Positions 1 through 9,084 of a DNA stretch of 64,000 bases are shown here, piece after piece; positions within the stretch are counted from its first letter, which is position 1, and each line of letters opens with the position of its first letter. The translations under genes were made by a program, and so were the position numbers. A model generated the notes under the pieces. That model worked only from the letters and a program-made list of their open reading frames with translations, was not told where the DNA came from and did no database searches. This DNA is from Planctomycetota bacterium (GTDB lineage Bacteria > Planctomycetota > UBA1135 > UBA2386). The DNA lies in NCBI GenBank assembly GCA_016794425.1, contig JAEUHR010000042.1, positions 240,943-304,942 on the forward strand, given 5' to 3'.

Positions 1-50
1 GGTTCTTGGCCTCGCGTTGCCGCGCGCTGCTCGGCGAGGAGGCGGCATGA
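1..50 (+). CDS. 3' tail of an upstream gene (partial)
   Basis: A reading frame enters from the left edge and ends at a TGA (48-50) that overlaps the ATG of the next gene as ATGA. This is the coupling style used throughout the window. Only about 15 residues are visible, too few to identify the product. Its position suggests it belongs to the same polysaccharide/exosortase operon. Confidence 0.4.
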   Translation, partial: FLASRCRALLGEEAA

Positions 51-1237
51 ACGGTCCGTACCGGATCCTCTACCACCACCGCATCCGGTCCGACGACGGC
101 CAGGCGGTGCACGTCCGCGAACTGATCGGCGCGCTGCGCGAGCAGGGCCACACCGTGCACGAGTGCGCGTTGGTGCCGAAGAGCGCCGGCGGGCGGTCGG
201 CCGCACGCGACGCGGCGCCGCGCGGTCTCTGGCAGCGGCTGCGGCTGCCGCGCGCGGCGACCGAAGTGCTCGAGATCCTCTACGATCGCGCCGGCCGGCG
301 GCGGCTCGCGCAGGCGGCGCGCGAGCTGCGGCCGCACTTCGTCTACGAACGCCATGCCCTGCACTGCCGGTCCGGCCTCGACGTCGCGCGCGCGTTCGGC
401 GTGCCGCTGCTGCTCGAGGTCAATTCGCCGATGGTCACCGAGATGCAGCGGCTCGGCAGCCTGTGCTTCCCGGCGCGGGCCCGCGCCACCGAGCGCGCGG
501 TGCTCGCCGGGGCCGACGCGGTGCTGGCGGTGACCGCGGTGCTCGGTGGCATGCTGGTGCAGGCCGGCGCACGGCGCGAACGGCTGCACGTGGTCGGCAA
601 CGGCGCCGACCCGCGCCGCTACGGTGCCGACGCGCGGGCGGCCGCCGCGGCGGTGCGGGCGCGGCTCGGCCTCGACGACGGCGCGTTCGTGCTGGGCTTC
701 GTCGGCTACGCGCGGCCCTGGCACCGCCTCGACCTGCTGCTGGACGTGCTGGGCCGGCCGGGCTTCGGCGCGGTCGTGTTGCTGCTGATGGGGCGCGGGC
801 CGGCGATCGAACCGCTGCTGGCCGCGGCCGCGGCGCGCGGGCTCGGCGCGCGCGTGCGGGCGCTGGGCGACGTGCCGGCCGAACTGCTGCCGGCGCACGT
901 GCTGGCGTGTGACGGCGCGCTGATTCCCGCGATCAACGAGTACGCGTCGCCGCTGAAGCTGTTCGACTCGCTGGCGGCCGGTGTGCCGACGCTGGCGCCG
1001 GACCAGCCGAACCTGCGCGAAACCGTGCGCGACGGCGACAGCGCGCTGCTGTTCACGCCCGGTTCGGCCGACGACCTGGCGCGCCAGCTCGGCCGGCTGG
1101 TGCACGATCGCACCTTCGCGCGCGCGCTCGGCGCGGCCGGCCGCGCCGCACTGGACGCGCACGAGTGGACCTGGGCCGGCAACGCAGCCCGCGTGGCGGC
1201 GATCTACGCGGCGCTGGCCGCGGCGGTGCCCCGGTGA
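47..1237 (+). CDS. Glycosyltransferase family 4 (GT-B fold)
   Basis: Predicted 396-aa cytoplasmic glycosyltransferase that would transfer an NDP-sugar to a growing lipid-linked glycan. The N-terminal Rossmann half begins with YRILYHH and a GQAVHVRELI segment. The C-terminal half has the GNGADPRRYG loop and the nucleotide-sugar-binding segment SPLKLFDSLAAGVPTLAP, as in GT4 enzymes. The usual acidic residue of the E-x7-E motif is replaced here by an Asp in LFDSL. The ATG at 47 is chosen because GAGGAGG lies 4 nt upstream and because it overlaps the upstream stop; an in-frame TTG at 17 would add ten residues. It overlaps the exosortase gene by 4 nt, so it most likely acts in the same exopolysaccharide pathway. 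Sugar and acceptor cannot be read from sequence. Confidence 0.85.
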   Translation: MNGPYRILYHHRIRSDDGQAVHVRELIGALREQGHTVHECALVPKSAGGRSAARDAAPRGLWQRLRLPRAATEVLEILYDRAGRRRLAQAARELRPHFVYERHALHCRSGLDVARAFGVPLLLEVNSPMVTEMQRLGSLCFPARARATERAVLAGADAVLAVTAVLGGMLVQAGARRERLHVVGNGADPRRYGADARAAAAAVRARLGLDDGAFVLGFVGYARPWHRLDLLLDVLGRPGFGAVVLLLMGRGPAIEPLLAAAAARGLGARVRALGDVPAELLPAHVLACDGALIPAINEYASPLKLFDSLAAGVPTLAPDQPNLRETVRDGDSALLFTPGSADDLARQLGRLVHDRTFARALGAAGRAALDAHEWTWAGNAARVAAIYAALAAAVPR

Positions 1238-2751
1238 ACGTGGTGCTGGCCGTGCTGCTGCCGCTGCTGGTCGCCTACACGCCGACGCTGCTGTGGTGCA
1301 TCGACCGCTGGAATGCGCCGACGCAGTACTTCGCCCACTGCTGGCTGGTGCCGCCGCTGGCGGCGTGGCTCGCCTACAGCCGGCGCCGGCAGTGGGGGGC
1401 GGTGCCGCGGCGCTGCGACCCGCGCGGGCTCTGGCTCCTGGTGCCGGGTCTGGTGCTGCACCTGGCCGGGGCGCTGCTGATGGTCGACTCGTGGTCGGCG
1501 GCGAGTCTGTGCCTGTCGGTGCCCGGCGCGGCGTGGTTCGCACTCGGCCGCGAACGGCTGCGCGGCTCGTGGCCGATCGTCTGGCTGGTGCTGTTCGTGG
1601 TGCCGCTGCCGATGTACGTCGAGGGCCGGCTCGCGTTCGTGCTGAAGGAAGTCGCGGTCGAAGGCGGCACCCGGCTGGCGAACCTGGTCGGCGCCGCGGT
1701 GCAGCGCAGCGGCGATCTGCTGCGGCCGGCCGGTGTCGACGGCGCGCTCTACGTCGCCGACGCGTGCGGCGGGCTGCGCTCGCTGCTGGCGATGGTGACG
1801 CTGGCCTACTGCCTCGCGTTCTTCGTCGGCCAGCCGCGCTGGCCGCGCCGGCTCGGCCTGCTGCTGGCCGCGGCGCCGGTCGCGGTCGCCGCCAACGTGG
1901 TGCGCATCGCGGTGCTGTGCCTGCTGGCGCGCTGGTTCGGCGTACCGTTCGCGGAGGGCACCGGCCACACGCTGGCGAACGGCGCCGAGTGGCTCGCCGA
2001 CCTGGTCGTGCTGCTGGCGCTCGATCGCTGGTGGTCGCGGCGGCCGGTGGCGACGGCGGCCCCGACCGTGGTGGCTGGCGTGGCGCCGTCGCTGCGCCCG
2101 GCCGGGACGCTGCGCTGGGCGGCGCTCGGCCTGTGGTGCGCGGCGGTGCCGCTCGGCGGGCTGGCGGCGTTCCGGCCGGCCGCGGTCGGCGGCGCGCGCG
2201 CCGAGCAGCTGCCGGCGTGGCTCGCGGGCCACGTGCTGGTGCCGCGCAGCGAGGCGGCCGAGCAGCGCTTCCGGCAGAACCTGCCGCGCTACCGCGAGCT
2301 GCTGGGCACCGACGACTTCGTCTGGCGGCACTACCGCGGCGAGGACGGCCGCTGGCTCAGCGCGGTCGCGCTGTTCCACGACACGAACTGGAAGAGCGTG
2401 CACCCGCCGCGGATCTGCATCGAGGGCAGCAACATGGACATCGAAGCCGACACCGTGGAGCCGGCGGCGTGGCTCGGCGATGGCGCCAGCGTCAGCCGGA
2501 TCGTCGCGCGGCGGCGCGACACCGGCCGCCGGTTCGTGACGCTGAGCGTGTTCGGCACGCGCGACTGGCTGTCCGGCAGCTATTCGGAGTTCACCTGGCA
2601 CCACCTGCCGCTGGCGCTGCTGCGGCGGAACCAGTCGGGCTTCCTGCTGCGCATCGAGGCCGCGCTCGGCGACGACGCCGCGGCGGCGGAACGCAGCTGC
2701 CGCGAGTTCCTGGCCGCGCTGGTGCCGGCCGCGCGCGAGGTGCTGCGATGA
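1234..2751 (+). CDS. Exosortase fused to EpsI-like domain
   Basis: Predicted 505-aa inner-membrane exosortase, the transpeptidase-like enzyme family that processes PEP-CTERM-type sorting signals on exported proteins. Roughly residues 1-300 carry many hydrophobic segments and the exosortase triad: Cys178 in ACGGLRS, Arg224 in ANVVRIAV and His245 in GTGHTLANG. The C-terminal ~200 residues resemble EpsI (DUF3485), with HPPRICIEGSNMDI matching the characteristic H-P-x-x-C-x-x-G segment. In many exosortase loci EpsI is a separate gene; here the two form one chain, as also known in some lineages. The start is the GTG overlapping the upstream TGA. The downstream XrtA-type deacetylase supports an XrtA-like polysaccharide-coupled system. 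No protein with a PEP-CTERM tail is recognisable in this window, so the substrates are elsewhere. Confidence 0.9.
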   Translation: MNVVLAVLLPLLVAYTPTLLWCIDRWNAPTQYFAHCWLVPPLAAWLAYSRRRQWGAVPRRCDPRGLWLLVPGLVLHLAGALLMVDSWSAASLCLSVPGAAWFALGRERLRGSWPIVWLVLFVVPLPMYVEGRLAFVLKEVAVEGGTRLANLVGAAVQRSGDLLRPAGVDGALYVADACGGLRSLLAMVTLAYCLAFFVGQPRWPRRLGLLLAAAPVAVAANVVRIAVLCLLARWFGVPFAEGTGHTLANGAEWLADLVVLLALDRWWSRRPVATAAPTVVAGVAPSLRPAGTLRWAALGLWCAAVPLGGLAAFRPAAVGGARAEQLPAWLAGHVLVPRSEAAEQRFRQNLPRYRELLGTDDFVWRHYRGEDGRWLSAVALFHDTNWKSVHPPRICIEGSNMDIEADTVEPAAWLGDGASVSRIVARRRDTGRRFVTLSVFGTRDWLSGSYSEFTWHHLPLALLRRNQSGFLLRIEAALGDDAAAAERSCREFLAALVPAAREVLR

Positions 2752-3635
2752 CCGTCGTGCACGCGTTGTCGGTCGACGTCGAGGACTGGTTCCAGGTGCT
2801 GAACATGGCGCACGTGATCGACCGCGCCGACTGGGAACGGCTCGAGCTGCGCTGCGGCGACGCGACCAAGCGGCTGCTGGATCTGTTCGCGCGGCGCGGC
2901 CAGACCGCGACGTTCTTCTTCCTCGGTTGGATCGCCGAACGCCTGCCGAAGCTGCCGGCCGAGGTCGCGGCCGCCGGTCACGAGGTCGGCAGCCACGGCT
3001 ACGACCACCGGCTGCTGCCCGAGCTGGGCCGCGAGGGCTTCGCGCAGGACCTGGCGCGCACGTCGACGATCCTGCGCGACCTCACGGGCCGCCAACCGAC
3101 CGCGTTCCGCGCCTGCACCTGGTCGGTGACGCGGCGCACGCCGTGGGCCGTCGACGAGCTGGTGCGCGCCGGCTTCACGATCGACAGTTCGATCCAGCCG
3201 ATCCGGCACCCGGACTACGGCGTGCCGGCGGCGCCGAAGCACGCCTACCGGCTGCTCGGCAGCGCCGGCGAACTGCTCGAACTGCCGCCGCTGGTGTGGC
3301 GCGTGCTCGGGCGCACCGTGCCGGTCGGCGGCGGCGGCTGGTTGCGGTTGTTCCCGCTCGGCTTCCTGCGCGCGGGGCTGCGGCAGAAGGAACGCGCCGG
3401 CGAACCTGGCTGCGTCTACCTGCACCCGTGGGAAGTCGACCCGGACCAGCCGCGGCAGGCGCTCGGCGGCCTGCGTGGGTTCCGGCACTACGTGAACCTG
3501 CGCCAGACCGAGCGCAAGCTGGACCGGCTGCTGCAGCAGTTCCGCTTCGGCAGCCTCGCGACCGCGATCGCTCAGCGCGGCGACAGCTGGCGCGCGAAGC
3601 TGCCGGCGTTGCGCGCCAGCGAGCTGCTCGGGTAG
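2748..3635 (+). CDS. XrtA-type polysaccharide deacetylase (NodB/DUF3473)
   Basis: Predicted 295-aa NodB-fold deacetylase that would remove N-acetyl groups from an exopolysaccharide or its lipid-linked precursor. The opening SVDVEDWF (Asp10, Glu12, Asp13), the metal-binding HGYDH (His83, His87) and the late YLHPWEVDP motif match the subfamily found beside exosortases (PEP-CTERM/XrtA-associated, with a DUF3473 tail and FRHYVNL near the C terminus). One oddity is that the usual FRAPxxS loop reads FRACTWS, with Cys123 in place of Pro. The ATG overlaps the exosortase stop (ATGA). The 3' end overlaps the convergent TPR gene by 64 nt. Confidence 0.9.
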   Translation: MTVVHALSVDVEDWFQVLNMAHVIDRADWERLELRCGDATKRLLDLFARRGQTATFFFLGWIAERLPKLPAEVAAAGHEVGSHGYDHRLLPELGREGFAQDLARTSTILRDLTGRQPTAFRACTWSVTRRTPWAVDELVRAGFTIDSSIQPIRHPDYGVPAAPKHAYRLLGSAGELLELPPLVWRVLGRTVPVGGGGWLRLFPLGFLRAGLRQKERAGEPGCVYLHPWEVDPDQPRQALGGLRGFRHYVNLRQTERKLDRLLQQFRFGSLATAIAQRGDSWRAKLPALRASELLG

Positions 3636-6600
3636 TCGGCCGCGAGCTGCAGGAACAACTCGCGCGCCCGGGTGCCGCCGTCGGCCGCCTTGCTCTGCAG
3701 GTGGGCCAGCGCCAGCGCGTAGAGGTGCAGGCCGTCGGCGCGTGGTTCGGTGCGCAGCAGGAACGGCAGGGCCACGTCGGGCTCGCCGAGCCGCAGCCGC
3801 ACGAGGCCCTGGGCCAGCGCGCCGTCCGGGCTCGCCAGCAGCGCCGGTGGCAGCGACTCGAAGCAGCGCTGGTCGCCGGCGCGCAGTTCGCCGGCGGCAC
3901 CGACCAGGATCAGGAACTGCAGCATCGCTGCCGGTGCATCGGCGTGCGCCAGCACGCGGCGCAGGTCGTCGAGGCCGGCCTCGGCGCGCTGCAGCTGCGC
4001 CAGCACGGCGGCGCGCTGCAGCCACAGCGGCAGGCTCGTCGGGTGGCGGCGCAGCGCCGCCTCGAGGTCGTCGCGCGTCGGCGCCGGGCCCGCAGTGGCC
4101 AGCAGGTGGTCGACCGAGCGGGCGAGCCACCGCGCGTCGTCGCGACCGGTCGCGGTGCGCTCGATCTGGGCCAGCAGCAGGGCGCGCGCGGCGGTCGCAT
4201 CGGGCTGCAGGTCGGGGAACGTCGGCCCGTGGCGCAACAGGAAGTCGACCAGGCTGCCGAACGCGCCGTGCCGCGCGACGTGCTCGCGTACCCGGCCATA
4301 GACGTCGGCGGCGGCGGCGCCGCGCGCGGCCACCACGGCGTCGGCGCGCGCCGCGCACTGTTCCGCCCACGCGCCGTGCAGCGCGGCCGGAATCGCCGGC
4401 AGCGCCTGGTCCAGCACCTGCCAGGCCTCGTACGGGTCGGCCAGCCGGGCCACCGCGGCCAGGTCGGCGGCGTCGCGGATCGCGCGCTGCGGCAGCAGCA
4501 GCCACAGGCGTCGCCGCGTGTCGGCTGCCATCTCGGCGAGGCCGGTGCGGTCCAGCGCGGCGATCAGGCGCTGCAGGCCGAACACGGTCGCCGGCGTCGA
4601 ACCGCCGAAGTCGCCGGTCGTCACCGCGGCGCAGACGGCCTCGTCGAGTGCTGGCGCCAGGCGGTGGGTCGGATCGGTCGCCGCGCGCGCGAGTTCGCGC
4701 CACAGCAGCGGACCCGGCGCGCTGGCCCGCACGGCGAGGTGCAGCGTCTCGGCGGCGGCGTGGTCACCGACCGCCAGCTGGGCGCGCGCCAGCAGCAACT
4801 GCAGCGTCGGCGTCGGCGCGGCAGCCTCGGGCAGGCCGCGCAGGCGCACCAGGGCTTCGGCGCCGAGGTCGTCGTCGTGCAGCAGCGCCAGCGCTTCGAG
4901 GCGGGCCTCGGTCGCGGCTGCGTCGCCGGGCGGCCACGCGCAGCGGCTCGGCATGCCGAACGCCGCCGCCGTCGCCTGCGGCAGCAGGTCGGCCGGATCC
5001 TCGATCAGCGCGGCCGCCAGCACGATCGCCGCGCGCTGCAGGTCGCCGAGCCGGGCCGCCAGCGCGGCATCGGTCGGCGCCGGCACCAGCGCGTGCACCT
5101 GCAGCGCTCGCTCGGTGCGTCCGGCCGCCAGCAGCAGGCGCGCGAGGTCTTCGGCGGTGTCGGCGCCGTCGGCGAACGCCAGCGCCGCGGTCCAATAGTC
5201 TTCCGCCAGCCGTGGCTGGCCGCAGCGCAGCGCCAGCCGGCCGGCCAGCGCGAACGCGGCGCCGGTGCGACCGTTCGGCGCGGCGATCGCGAGCGCCCGA
5301 CGTTGCAGTTCCAGCGCGGTCTGCGGATGGCTCGCGGCCAGCAGGGCCGCGGTCGCCTGCAGCGGCGCCGCGTCGTCGGCATGGCGCAGGTCGGTCCGCG
5401 CGAGCATCATCGTGACCTGCGGCAGCAGCGACGCATCGTCGCGGAAGCCACTGGCGACCTCGATCCAGGCGGTCACGGCGGCGGTCAGGTCGGCACGCAC
5501 CGCGGGCGGCAGCCCGTCGATCTCGCCGAGCACGCCATCGAGCAGGCGCCGCGCTTCGACCACTTCGCCGCGGCGCGCGAGCGCGCGCGAGGCCAGCAGC
5601 CGCAGTTCGGGCGGGGCCGGGTGCTCGGCCTGGCCGGGGCGCGCGAACTGCGCTGCCGACGCCGGATCGTCGGCCAGCGCGGCGCGCAGGATCTCGGTGC
5701 GCAGCGCCGCGTCGGGCGCGCACAGCGGCATCGCCGTCGCCAGCAGCTCGACGGTCGGCAGGCCGGCCGCCCGCTGCGCGCGCAGCGCCAGGTGCGCGGT
5801 GGCCGCGTCGGCCGGGAACAGCACCAGCAGGCGTTGCACCTCCTGCGCCGCGTCCGCGGCCTGGCCGGCGCCGAGCAGGGCTTCGACCGCGAGGCGGCGC
5901 GGCAGCGTCCAGTGCGGGAACGCGTCGATCGCGGCTTGCGCACTGCCGCGCGCGATGCCCCAGCGTTTGCGTGCGAGAGCGGCTTGCGCGCACAGCACGT
6001 GCTGCAGCGGCACCGACGTCTCGGCGGCGATGCGGCCGGTGCGCAGGCACTGCGCCAGCAGTGCTTCGCCGTCCTGGCCGGTGCGTTCGCCTTCGGCGCG
6101 CACCGCCGCGAGCTTCAGGTCGAACAGTTCGGCGTCGTGCGGCGCCAGCGCCTCCGCCTCGGCCAGCACCGCCAGCGCCGCCGCCGGGCGGCGCTGTTCG
6201 AGCAGGTAGCGGGCGAAGCGCAAGCGCGGCACCAGGTTGCGCGGGCGGGCTTCCTGCCAGTCCGCGAACACGGCCAGGATCTCGGCGTCGGTCGAGCCGA
6301 GCTTCGGCATCAGGTCGAGCCGCAGCGACATCGCGATGTCGACCAGATCGGGCCAGGTGGGCGGCAGCGACTCGTCGAGCAGGAGCCGTGTCACGTGGCG
6401 CAGGTTGACTTCGCCGTTCTTGACGTCGATCGGCGAGTCCTGGCCGACCTGGCCGAGGTAGTGCATCAGCCCGGCGGACAGGTGCAGCTGCTTGGGGATG
6501 CGCAGCCCGGCCTGGTGCAGCAGACCGAGCGCGCCGAGCGTGCGGCGCGGGATGTTCGCGTCGCCGAGGCGCCAACCCGCGATCGACCGCGCCAGCATCA

Positions 6601-7591
6601 GGTCGGGCGCCGCGGCACCGAGCACGCCGGCGTCGAGGCGCGGTTGCAGCTGCTGACCCGGCAGGAAGCGGTCCGACAGCGCGACCGCCGCCGCATCGGC
6701 GCCGCGCTGCATCAGCGTCAGGGCGCCGACCAGTCCGGCCGCGGCGTTGCCGGCGTCGTGCGGTCGGCGCCGGTGGATCTCGCAGGCGACCAGCGCGTCG
6801 TCGACGCGGCCGGACGCCGCCAGTGCTTCGGCCCAGGTGACCACGGCCGTGCCAGGGGCACCGCCGGCTTCGAGGCTCGTGCGGCAGAACGCCAGCGCTT
6901 CCTGCACCTCGTCGCGGCGGGCCACGAGGTCGCGTTCGACGCCGGGCCAGGTCGCGGCCAGCCGCGTGTCGAGCGCGTACAGCGCCGCCAGCCGGGCGAG
7001 GCTCTGTCCGACCTCGGCGTCGCCGTCGGGTCGGTGGATGTAGGTCGCGAACGCCGCCAGCGCCGCGGCCTGCTGCTCGGGTCCGGCATCGCGTTCGATC
7101 GTCGTGCGCAGCGCGGCAACCGTGTCACGGCACGCGGCCAGGCAGGCGGCGCCGGCGAGTTCGAGGCCGCGCGCATCGTCGGGGTGTGCCGCCGCGAACG
7201 AACGCGCGGCCTGCCGCGCCGCGGCCACGTCGCCGACCTCGATCTGCAGCTGGATGCGCTCGAGCTGCAGCTCGCGGTCGTCGCCGTCGCGATCCTGCAG
7301 CAGCTTGTCGACGTCGAGCAGGGCGCCGCGCGGGTTCTCGAGCGCCGTCTGCGCTGCCAGCCGCAGGCGCAGCAGCCGTTCGCGCAGCGCCGGGTCCCGC
7401 TGCACGCGCGGGCTGCGTTCGGCGAGATCGAGCCGGGCGATCGCGGTCGCGTGGGCGCCGCCCTGCGCCAGGCGTTCGGCTTCGTCGAGCATCTCGCCGG
7501 CGTCGTGGATGCCGGCCGTTGCGTAGGCGACGATGCCGGCGAGCGCCAGCAGCGTGGCGACGAGCAGGAGCTGGAAGCTGCGGCGGAGCAT
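3572..7591 (-). CDS. Giant membrane-anchored TPR protein (PrsT-like)
   Basis: A 1339-aa protein starting MLRRSFQLLLVATLLAL, with one N-terminal membrane helix. Nearly all the rest is helical Ala/Leu/Arg-rich repeats of TPR type. It is predicted to be anchored in the inner membrane with the repeat superhelix outside the cytoplasm, serving as a scaffold. Exosortase loci commonly encode a large TPR protein (PrsT) and a sigma-54 regulator (PrsR). The order here, regulator then TPR gene 52 nt apart, fits that. It is longer than the roughly 900 residues usual for PrsT and has no lipobox, so it is PrsT-like by context, not proven. The ATG at 7591 is chosen for the signal-anchor; upstream in-frame codons translate to low-complexity sequence inside the regulator gene. 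Its last 64 nt overlap the convergent deacetylase gene. Confidence 0.8.
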   Translation of the reverse strand: MLRRSFQLLLVATLLALAGIVAYATAGIHDAGEMLDEAERLAQGGAHATAIARLDLAERSPRVQRDPALRERLLRLRLAAQTALENPRGALLDVDKLLQDRDGDDRELQLERIQLQIEVGDVAAARQAARSFAAAHPDDARGLELAGAACLAACRDTVAALRTTIERDAGPEQQAAALAAFATYIHRPDGDAEVGQSLARLAALYALDTRLAATWPGVERDLVARRDEVQEALAFCRTSLEAGGAPGTAVVTWAEALAASGRVDDALVACEIHRRRPHDAGNAAAGLVGALTLMQRGADAAAVALSDRFLPGQQLQPRLDAGVLGAAAPDLMLARSIAGWRLGDANIPRRTLGALGLLHQAGLRIPKQLHLSAGLMHYLGQVGQDSPIDVKNGEVNLRHVTRLLLDESLPPTWPDLVDIAMSLRLDLMPKLGSTDAEILAVFADWQEARPRNLVPRLRFARYLLEQRRPAAALAVLAEAEALAPHDAELFDLKLAAVRAEGERTGQDGEALLAQCLRTGRIAAETSVPLQHVLCAQAALARKRWGIARGSAQAAIDAFPHWTLPRRLAVEALLGAGQAADAAQEVQRLLVLFPADAATAHLALRAQRAAGLPTVELLATAMPLCAPDAALRTEILRAALADDPASAAQFARPGQAEHPAPPELRLLASRALARRGEVVEARRLLDGVLGEIDGLPPAVRADLTAAVTAWIEVASGFRDDASLLPQVTMMLARTDLRHADDAAPLQATAALLAASHPQTALELQRRALAIAAPNGRTGAAFALAGRLALRCGQPRLAEDYWTAALAFADGADTAEDLARLLLAAGRTERALQVHALVPAPTDAALAARLGDLQRAAIVLAAALIEDPADLLPQATAAAFGMPSRCAWPPGDAAATEARLEALALLHDDDLGAEALVRLRGLPEAAAPTPTLQLLLARAQLAVGDHAAAETLHLAVRASAPGPLLWRELARAATDPTHRLAPALDEAVCAAVTTGDFGGSTPATVFGLQRLIAALDRTGLAEMAADTRRRLWLLLPQRAIRDAADLAAVARLADPYEAWQVLDQALPAIPAALHGAWAEQCAARADAVVAARGAAAADVYGRVREHVARHGAFGSLVDFLLRHGPTFPDLQPDATAARALLLAQIERTATGRDDARWLARSVDHLLATAGPAPTRDDLEAALRRHPTSLPLWLQRAAVLAQLQRAEAGLDDLRRVLAHADAPAAMLQFLILVGAAGELRAGDQRCFESLPPALLASPDGALAQGLVRLRLGEPDVALPFLLRTEPRADGLHLYALALAHLQSKAADGGTRARELFLQLAADYPSSSLARNAGSFARQLSPR

Positions 7592-7643
7592 GCGGGACGG
7601 CGTCGTTATATCGGGCGCCGCCGGGGCGGCGAGCGCGATCCGC

Positions 7644-9011
7644 TCAGTGGATCCCGTACTTGCGCAGCTTGTGGAACAGCGTGCTGCGGTTGACGCCGAG
7701 CGCGCGCGCGGCGTGTTCGCGGTTGCCGGCGCAGTGCTGCAGCGCCCGCTGGATCGCCTGCCGTTCGGCCTCGGCCAGCGCGTCGCGCAGCGGCAGCACG
7801 GGGCCTGGTGCGGCGCCACTCGGCACCGGCGCGCCGGCGGTGCGGCCGGGCAGCAGCGCCGGCAGGTCCGGCAGGTCGATCGTCGCGCCGGAGCCGAGCA
7901 CGACCGCGCGTTCGATCACGTTCTCGAGCTGGCGCACGTTGCCGGGCCACGGTGCCGCGACCAGCGCCGCCATCGCCGCGTCGGTGAAGCGCAGCGGCGG
8001 CCGGCCGTGCTCGGCGGCGAACCGGCGCAGGAAGTGCTGCGCCAGCGCTGGCACGTCGCTGCTGCGGGCGCGCAGCGGCGGCATCTCGACCGTCACGACG
8101 TTGATGCGGTAGAACAGGTCCTCGCGGAACTCGCCGGCCGCGACCGCCGCCTCGAGGTCGCGGTTGGTCGCCAGCACGATGCGCACGTCGACCGGGAGCG
8201 TGCGCGTGTCACCGACGCGTTCGACCAGCCGGTCCTGCACGACGCGCAGCAGCTTGATCTGGAACGCCGGCGAACTGGTGCCGATCTCGTCGAGGAAGAT
8301 CGTGCCGCCCTGCGCCGCCTCGAACTTGCCCGCCTTGTCGCGCACGGCGCCGGTGAACGCTCCCTTGACGTGGCCGAACAGTTCCGACTCGAGCAGGCTC
8401 TCCGGCAGCGCGCCGCAGTTGACCTCGACGAACGGGCCGTTGCGGCGGCCGCTCAGCGCATGCAGCGCGCGCGCCAGCACGGTCTTGCCGGTGCCGGACT
8501 CGCCGGTCACCAGCACCGTGGTGCGCGTGTCGGCGACCGCCTTGACGGTCTTGAAGATCGCCTGCATGCGCGGGTCGCTGCCGACCAGGTTGTCGAGCCG
8601 CAGCCGGTCGTCGAGCGCGTCGCGCAGCGCGTGGTTCTCGCGCTGCAGGGCCGTCTTCTCGAGCGCGCGGTCGACCGCGACCAGCACCTGGTCCGGCGCG
8701 AACGGCTTGCCGAGGAAGTCGGCGGCGCCGTGCTGCATCGCCTGCACGGCGTCCTGCACCGAACCGAACGCCGACAGCAGCACGACCGCGGTCTCGGCGC
8801 GCAGCGCGCGCACCTCCTGCAACAGGCGCAGCCCGCCGCCGCCCGGCAGCGCGAGGTCGCACAGCACCAGGTCGACGTCGCCGTCCGCCACCGGCTCGAG
8901 CGCCTGCTGCACGTCGGCGGCGGCGTCGAGCTCGAAGCCGCGGTCGGTCAGCAGCGCGCGCAGATCGGCCTGGGTGCGCGGATCGGGATCGGCGAGCAGG
9001 ATCTTGGTCAT
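7644..9011 (-). CDS. Sigma-54-dependent response regulator (PrsR/NtrC type)
   Basis: A 455-aa NtrC-family activator. The receiver domain occupies residues 1-120, with phosphoacceptor Asp52 (CDLALPG) and conserved Lys102. The AAA+ domain has a Walker A motif GESGTGKT (170-177), the sigma-54-contacting GAFTGA loop (217-222) and an arginine-finger region. A Fis-type helix-turn-helix ends the protein (NREHAARALGVNRSTLFHKL). It would activate RNA polymerase-sigma-54 at exosortase/polysaccharide promoters, as PrsR does in such loci. The partner kinase (PrsK-like) is not in the window. The ATG at 9011 opens the receiver domain exactly. A perfect inverted repeat lies just upstream and may be an operator or leader hairpin. 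Confidence 0.93.
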   Translation of the reverse strand: MTKILLADPDPRTQADLRALLTDRGFELDAAADVQQALEPVADGDVDLVLCDLALPGGGGLRLLQEVRALRAETAVVLLSAFGSVQDAVQAMQHGAADFLGKPFAPDQVLVAVDRALEKTALQRENHALRDALDDRLRLDNLVGSDPRMQAIFKTVKAVADTRTTVLVTGESGTGKTVLARALHALSGRRNGPFVEVNCGALPESLLESELFGHVKGAFTGAVRDKAGKFEAAQGGTIFLDEIGTSSPAFQIKLLRVVQDRLVERVGDTRTLPVDVRIVLATNRDLEAAVAAGEFREDLFYRINVVTVEMPPLRARSSDVPALAQHFLRRFAAEHGRPPLRFTDAAMAALVAAPWPGNVRQLENVIERAVVLGSGATIDLPDLPALLPGRTAGAPVPSGAAPGPVLPLRDALAEAERQAIQRALQHCAGNREHAARALGVNRSTLFHKLRKYGIH

Positions 9012-9018
9012 CGGGCGT

Positions 9019-9040
9019 GGTGTCGCACCGGCGCGACACC
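9019..9040. promoter_or_regulatory. Inverted repeat before the sigma-54 regulator start
   Basis: GGTGTCGC and GCGACACC form a perfect 8-bp inverted repeat with a 6-nt spacer, ending 7 nt before the regulator's ATG. It could be a protein-binding operator in the space between the regulator and the divergent DUF58 gene. It could also fold as an RNA hairpin covering the ribosome-binding region of the regulator mRNA. No partner protein can be named. Confidence 0.4.
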
Positions 9041-9084
9041 GTCGCGGCCCGGCGACTGCGTCGTCATCGGCAGACGGTGGCGCG

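Noticed and set aside
2927..7693. Very long open frame (1588 codons) on the plus strand opposite the TPR gene
   Set aside because: It is an antisense shadow, a consequence of high GC content: low-complexity Arg/Gln/Ala composition, no start signal or domains. The minus-strand frame has a signal-anchor and repeat structure.
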